From the NCBI GenBank assembly GCA_002914805.1, contig JXTB01000322.1:247500-311499 (forward strand): a DNA stretch of 64,000 nt. The letters are read 5' to 3'. Source of the DNA: Parasponia andersonii (Eukaryota; Streptophyta; Magnoliopsida; Rosales; Cannabaceae). Below the pieces are notes generated by a model. That model saw only the letters and a program-made list of their open reading frames with translations, did not search any database and was not told the DNA's origin. Shown one piece after another: positions 60,536 through 64,000 of the stretch (positions within the stretch are counted from its first letter, which is position 1; each line of letters starts with the position of its first letter). The position numbers and the translations under genes are program-made.

Positions 60536-60883
60536 GGAAAATTATCATTTTTATACCTTGTATTTTGACACTTTGTTCAGTTTATACCTTCTATTTTGGT
60601 TATTATCAATATTGACCTTTAGATTTCATATTTGTTATAAATTTATACCCTGTGCAGTTTATTTACCAAGATGATTTAATAAACTTATTCTCAGATCAGT
60701 TTTTATATAGTTTATTTTCAATTTTTTAAACGACAACTTGGTATATTAACTGCTCTAAATTAGTGTCAGGATATAAATTTGTAACAGATTTCAAATCTAA
60801 AGATCAATGTTGATAATAACCAAAACATAATGTATAATTTGAACAAAGTATCGAAATGCAGGGTATAAAAATGATAATATCCC
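60536..60883. mobile_element. Mutator-like MITE, 348 bp
   Basis: The two arms are near-perfect inverted repeats for about 120 bp. The left starts GGAAAATTATCATTTTTATA and the right, reversed, starts GGGATATTATCATTTTTATA. Both continue through ACTTTGTTCA and TTTTGGTTATTATCAA. A 10-bp direct repeat, GTTAAAATAC, lies at 60526-60535 and 60884-60893, fitting a 9-bp Mutator duplication with one chance extra base. There is no coding capacity. Confidence 0.85.
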
Positions 60884-60893
60884 GTTAAAATAC

Positions 60894-62345
60894 ACTAATA
60901 ATTTATACATTTATTACCCAGCTAATATACCTCAACACAAGTTGTGTCAAAGAGTTTAAAATAATCTTCATCCAAACTTGATTTTTCAGTGTAGTACGCA
61001 TTGTTATTGATTTTATTTTCTAGTTTTTCTTTGCTATTTGAATATATATAGATTTAAATTTCTAAATTTTCATAGAACACCGTTTAAAAATTTCTCATAA
61101 GATCAGTTTTAGTTAAATATTTTTAAAATAAAAAAATGTCGCCTTAGGGCCCCCAAATTCGTTAAGGCAACTCGACCTCCAAACATATTGATGGAAAATC
61201 ACTGGTTGCCTGCTGAAGCGTTTGTCAATCAACCAAATTAGACATACATACACATATTACGTATGTATAATACATGTATACAATATATGGCAAGTTTGAT
61301 AAATAAATAAATGTACACATACATATATAAAAGCACCTAATAATTGAAGAGTAATACTTTCATTTAATTCCTAGTTCTGAATTCACGTTTATGGCAGAGC
61401 CCTTATTCAATTGCCTTTCGACACTTCCTATCTATTAATAGTAGTACCTTACTGACATATAACACCCTATATATATAACTGCCTGTGCACGTGAATTCCC
61501 TCGTTATCTTCGTATCTAGATACCATTTAGCAACACTATCTAATAAAACATTACACAATATAATAATAATCATAAATACGAATACGCATTTATTAAATTG
61601 CACCCAAATAAATGTTCCCCTGCCCTCCTACTTAATTTGTCTTTCATGAGCATGTAGAGTCTTTTTAATAAACAAAAAAACTGTTCTTTGTAAACATTTA
61701 TAGAAGTGAGATCTTTCCTTCACGTAACTAATTGAGATATTTAAACCCTCAAACATGGACCATATGGTAAGGTTAGTTATGATATTTTGATCAACACACG
61801 TATTTATACATATATAATATTTTACAACATGGTTAACATATGCGAGTTATATCGGTGCATACAGGGTGATCCAACATATAGATATATAGATACATGAATA
61901 TATCTATGTATATTTATATAGTTGTTGGATTAAATGATTCTTTGTTCATTTAAAGACAGAGAGACATAGAAACAAAGATAAGGTTTTGTTTATTATTTTG
62001 TTCTGGGAATGACTTACGAAAACATGTGACAGGGCTTAATTTGAAAAAAAAAAAGAAAAAAAATGGCCGTGGATCATGTGAGTGCAACAGTTTGTACCTT
62101 CTACGTTCTATCTCCACATTAATTAAAACTCTCTCTTCATTCAAATAAAGAAAATAAAATCTCTATTTTCTCGCTGCATATATTACTACTCGCCAACACC
62201 ATTTTCTTTTACCTTTTTTTCAACCCTTTTCTCTAATGAAATCTCCTCCTTACTAGAGTACTTATCTATATTCTCTTCAAGTTTTCCAACCTTGTAACAA
62301 AGGCTAACTTAAAGCATTAGCTTATTTAAGTAAAAGTGATTAAGC
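60894..62345. other. Upstream region of the EPF-like gene
   Basis: AT-rich DNA with no other gene. It should contain the promoter of the peptide gene, but I cannot fix a TATA box with confidence. Confidence 0.35.
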
Positions 62346-63027
62346 ATGAAGAGCTTAGTGAATCTTAGAATTCAAAATTCAGCTTCTGTGCTAGTGATTT
62401 TCTTTGTGGCAATCATGATGGTTAGTAGCTGCCTTGGTTTGAAGCCTCACCATTGTAAGTCAATGTCTACGTAATCACGCACGGTGATATAATTAGCTTT
62501 TAATAATTACCGTTTTGCTAGTGATATAATCCAAGTAGAAGTATCATTAGTTTCTCCCTACACACCATGTCTTAATTATTTATTTTTTTTAAAACGTATA
62601 TATGTTATATTCTCTCAAATTAACTTTATTTAACACTTTTTCTTTTTTCCTTTTTTTCAGTCATGTCCGTTAGCTCACAAGGAGAAGGTGGTGTTGGCAA
62701 TAGAGACAAGTATCCCAAGTACCCTAAGGTTAATTTTTGCCACTAATCAATGTTCTTTAATCAAACATAAAAATTCATAGACTTTTATCATGGGATAAAT
62801 TTATATATGGTTTTAACATGTACATTTTTATATAGCAGGATAGAGATGAAGAACTGGGGATGGAATTGTACCCAACAGGGTCAAGCTTGCCGGACTGTTC
62901 ACACGCTTGTGGGCCATGCTTCCCATGTAAGAGGGTGATGGTGAGCTTCAAGTGCTCTGTGGAGTCTTGCCCCATTGTCTACAGATGCATGTGTAAAGGA
63001 AAATATTACCATGTCCCCTCCAATTGA
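62346..63027 (+). CDS. EPF2: EPF2-like secreted cysteine-rich peptide, 3 exons
   Basis: Exons are 62346-62454, 62661-62728 and 62839-63027, with GT-AG junctions, consistent phases and 121 aa. Residues 1 to about 31 are a signal peptide (hydrophobic ASVLVIFFVAIMMVSSCLG). A variable basic propeptide follows. The mature C-terminal domain begins near GMELYPTGSSLPDC and holds eight cysteines at 79, 83, 86, 89, 98, 103, 109 and 111, the pattern of EPF1/EPF2/EPFL7. It ends in YYHVPSN. In Arabidopsis EPF2 (120 aa) is released from epidermal precursors and signals through ERECTA-family receptors and TMM to limit entry into the stomatal lineage. EPFL7 is the main alternative. The gene lies downstream of the SERK and IST1-like genes, as I recall for EPF2 in Arabidopsis. 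Confidence 0.88.
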
Positions 63028-64000
63028 TTTCATCAGATCAAAAGTATTAGCACTACCAGCTATATATTTTCTTAACTTCTATTTTAGGTAGGTTTTGGGG
63101 GAAAGTTTGTAAATTTCTCGATCGATCTAAGATCCGATCAGGTTTTGTTAGATAGTTATTACTTATTACTAAGGTTAAGCTTTTGTTTGAAGGACAGCTA
63201 AGTTTAATTTGATGACTATAGTCATTCTACTTCTTTTATTTTTATTTATTTATATTGTTTGGTTATATGCTCAAAGTGCTTGAACAATGTGGCATGAGAT
63301 ATTGAGCTTATGTAGTATGTACTTGGGTGTCAAACTTTGTTTTGTTAACATTTAATGTTCTACGGATTTTTTTTTTTTTTTAAATGAATAGAAGATTCAA
63401 ACCTTAAATCTCAATATAGGAGATGATGTACTTATCAATCATGATAAGTTTGCGACCGCATATTCAATTATTTATGATTTTTTTTCTAGCAACAAAATAT
63501 TATATTTTCAAAAAAAAAAAAAAAAAGCTATTTATTCCAAACGGGACAATTTTCGGACTGACGTGGCTTCTTTGACAGTGAGATCTACTTGAATGTCATT
63601 TATTTTTATGCATTGTTTTTCTCTAGCGTGATCCATGTTAGTCTCCTGACTCGGGATAAATAATATTGCCCTATGTTTTTGAACTGAGGCACTAGTATTT
63701 AGAAGTTTCATTTGTGGATAACGATGACATCATTTGGTTAACAATTAGATTTAATAGGACGTAAGAAAAACAATAACAATAATGAATTTGGTATCTTATA
63801 GGATTACTTTTGTTCTTTCACAAAAAATGAAAGAAAGGTTATCCCTTTTAGAGAAAGCTGGGAAATAGACCGTTTTAATAATATATTTTGGAAAGTGACC
63901 CTTTTTAAAAGCTCTCTGTAAAATAGACATTTTAGTGGTATGGCAAGCATGGTCAAGTGTGACTAAGTTATAATTTAAAAAGTCTATTTACATATTTTGC
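63028..64000. other. 3' flank, no further gene
   Basis: AT-rich sequence. A block at about 63370-63465 contains a B-box-like GGTTTGAATCTT on the minus strand and ends in a T-run on +, so it may be an old minus-strand SINE, but I found no target duplication. Confidence 0.35.

Noticed and set aside
1-64000. CRISPR arrays, operons, prophage or bacterial defence systems
   Set aside because: The DNA is plant nuclear. The tandem repeats seen are minisatellites and transposon duplications without regular unique spacers.
1-64000. tRNA, rRNA or snRNA genes
   Set aside because: I saw no intact cloverleaf or ribosomal sequence. The A-box and B-box motifs found belong to SINEs.

Overview
This window is nuclear DNA from a flowering plant, almost certainly a eudicot. 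The evidence is AT-rich intergenic DNA, GT-AG introns, tRNA-derived SINEs, Ty1/copia and other LTR retrotransposons, a nuclear gene for a chloroplast ATP synthase subunit, and plant-specific families (SERK, EPF, plant mTERF). Two runs of N (8793-9033 and 30769-31519) mark it as a draft assembly.

Layout. About 1-34 kb is repeat-rich and holds no intact gene. It contains two solo LTRs of one 2-kb family (1315-3510 and 7091-9054) plus a related inverted copy (about 23.39-25.67 kb). It also has a solo LTR nested inside a SINE (9680-10558), a decayed copia relic (about 11.19-14.39 kb), a Mutator-like MITE (17647-18154), a broken tRNase Z gene copy (about 19.37-20.58 kb), a degenerate minisatellite (22.63-23.13 kb) and a complete but inactivated copia element with both LTRs and a perfect target duplication (27869-32428).

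About 34-64 kb is gene-bearing. In order: a SERK-type leucine-rich-repeat receptor kinase (+, 11 exons, 626 aa); the intronless chloroplast ATP synthase delta subunit (-); an IST1-like ESCRT regulator (-, 6 exons, 530 aa); an intronless mTERF protein (+, 509 aa); and a three-exon secreted EPF2-like peptide (+, 121 aa) that no single open reading frame reveals. I rebuilt the exon structures by following reading phase across GT-AG junctions.

How they relate. As I recall the Arabidopsis map, SERK2, an IST1-like gene and EPF2 lie close together on chromosome 1 (At1g34210, At1g34220, At1g34245). The same three families in the same order here support orthology. EPF peptides act through ERECTA-family receptors with SERK co-receptors in stomatal patterning, so a ligand gene and a co-receptor gene of one pathway lie about 21 kb apart. 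ATPD and mTERF serve organelles and have no obvious functional link to the others.

I found no wholly new system. The most interesting items are the linked SERK/EPF pair, the tRNase Z copy lacking its catalytic exon, the hairpin-loop flip between the two LTRs of the copia element, the nested SINE/solo-LTR insertion, and a few short coding-like fragments I could not identify.
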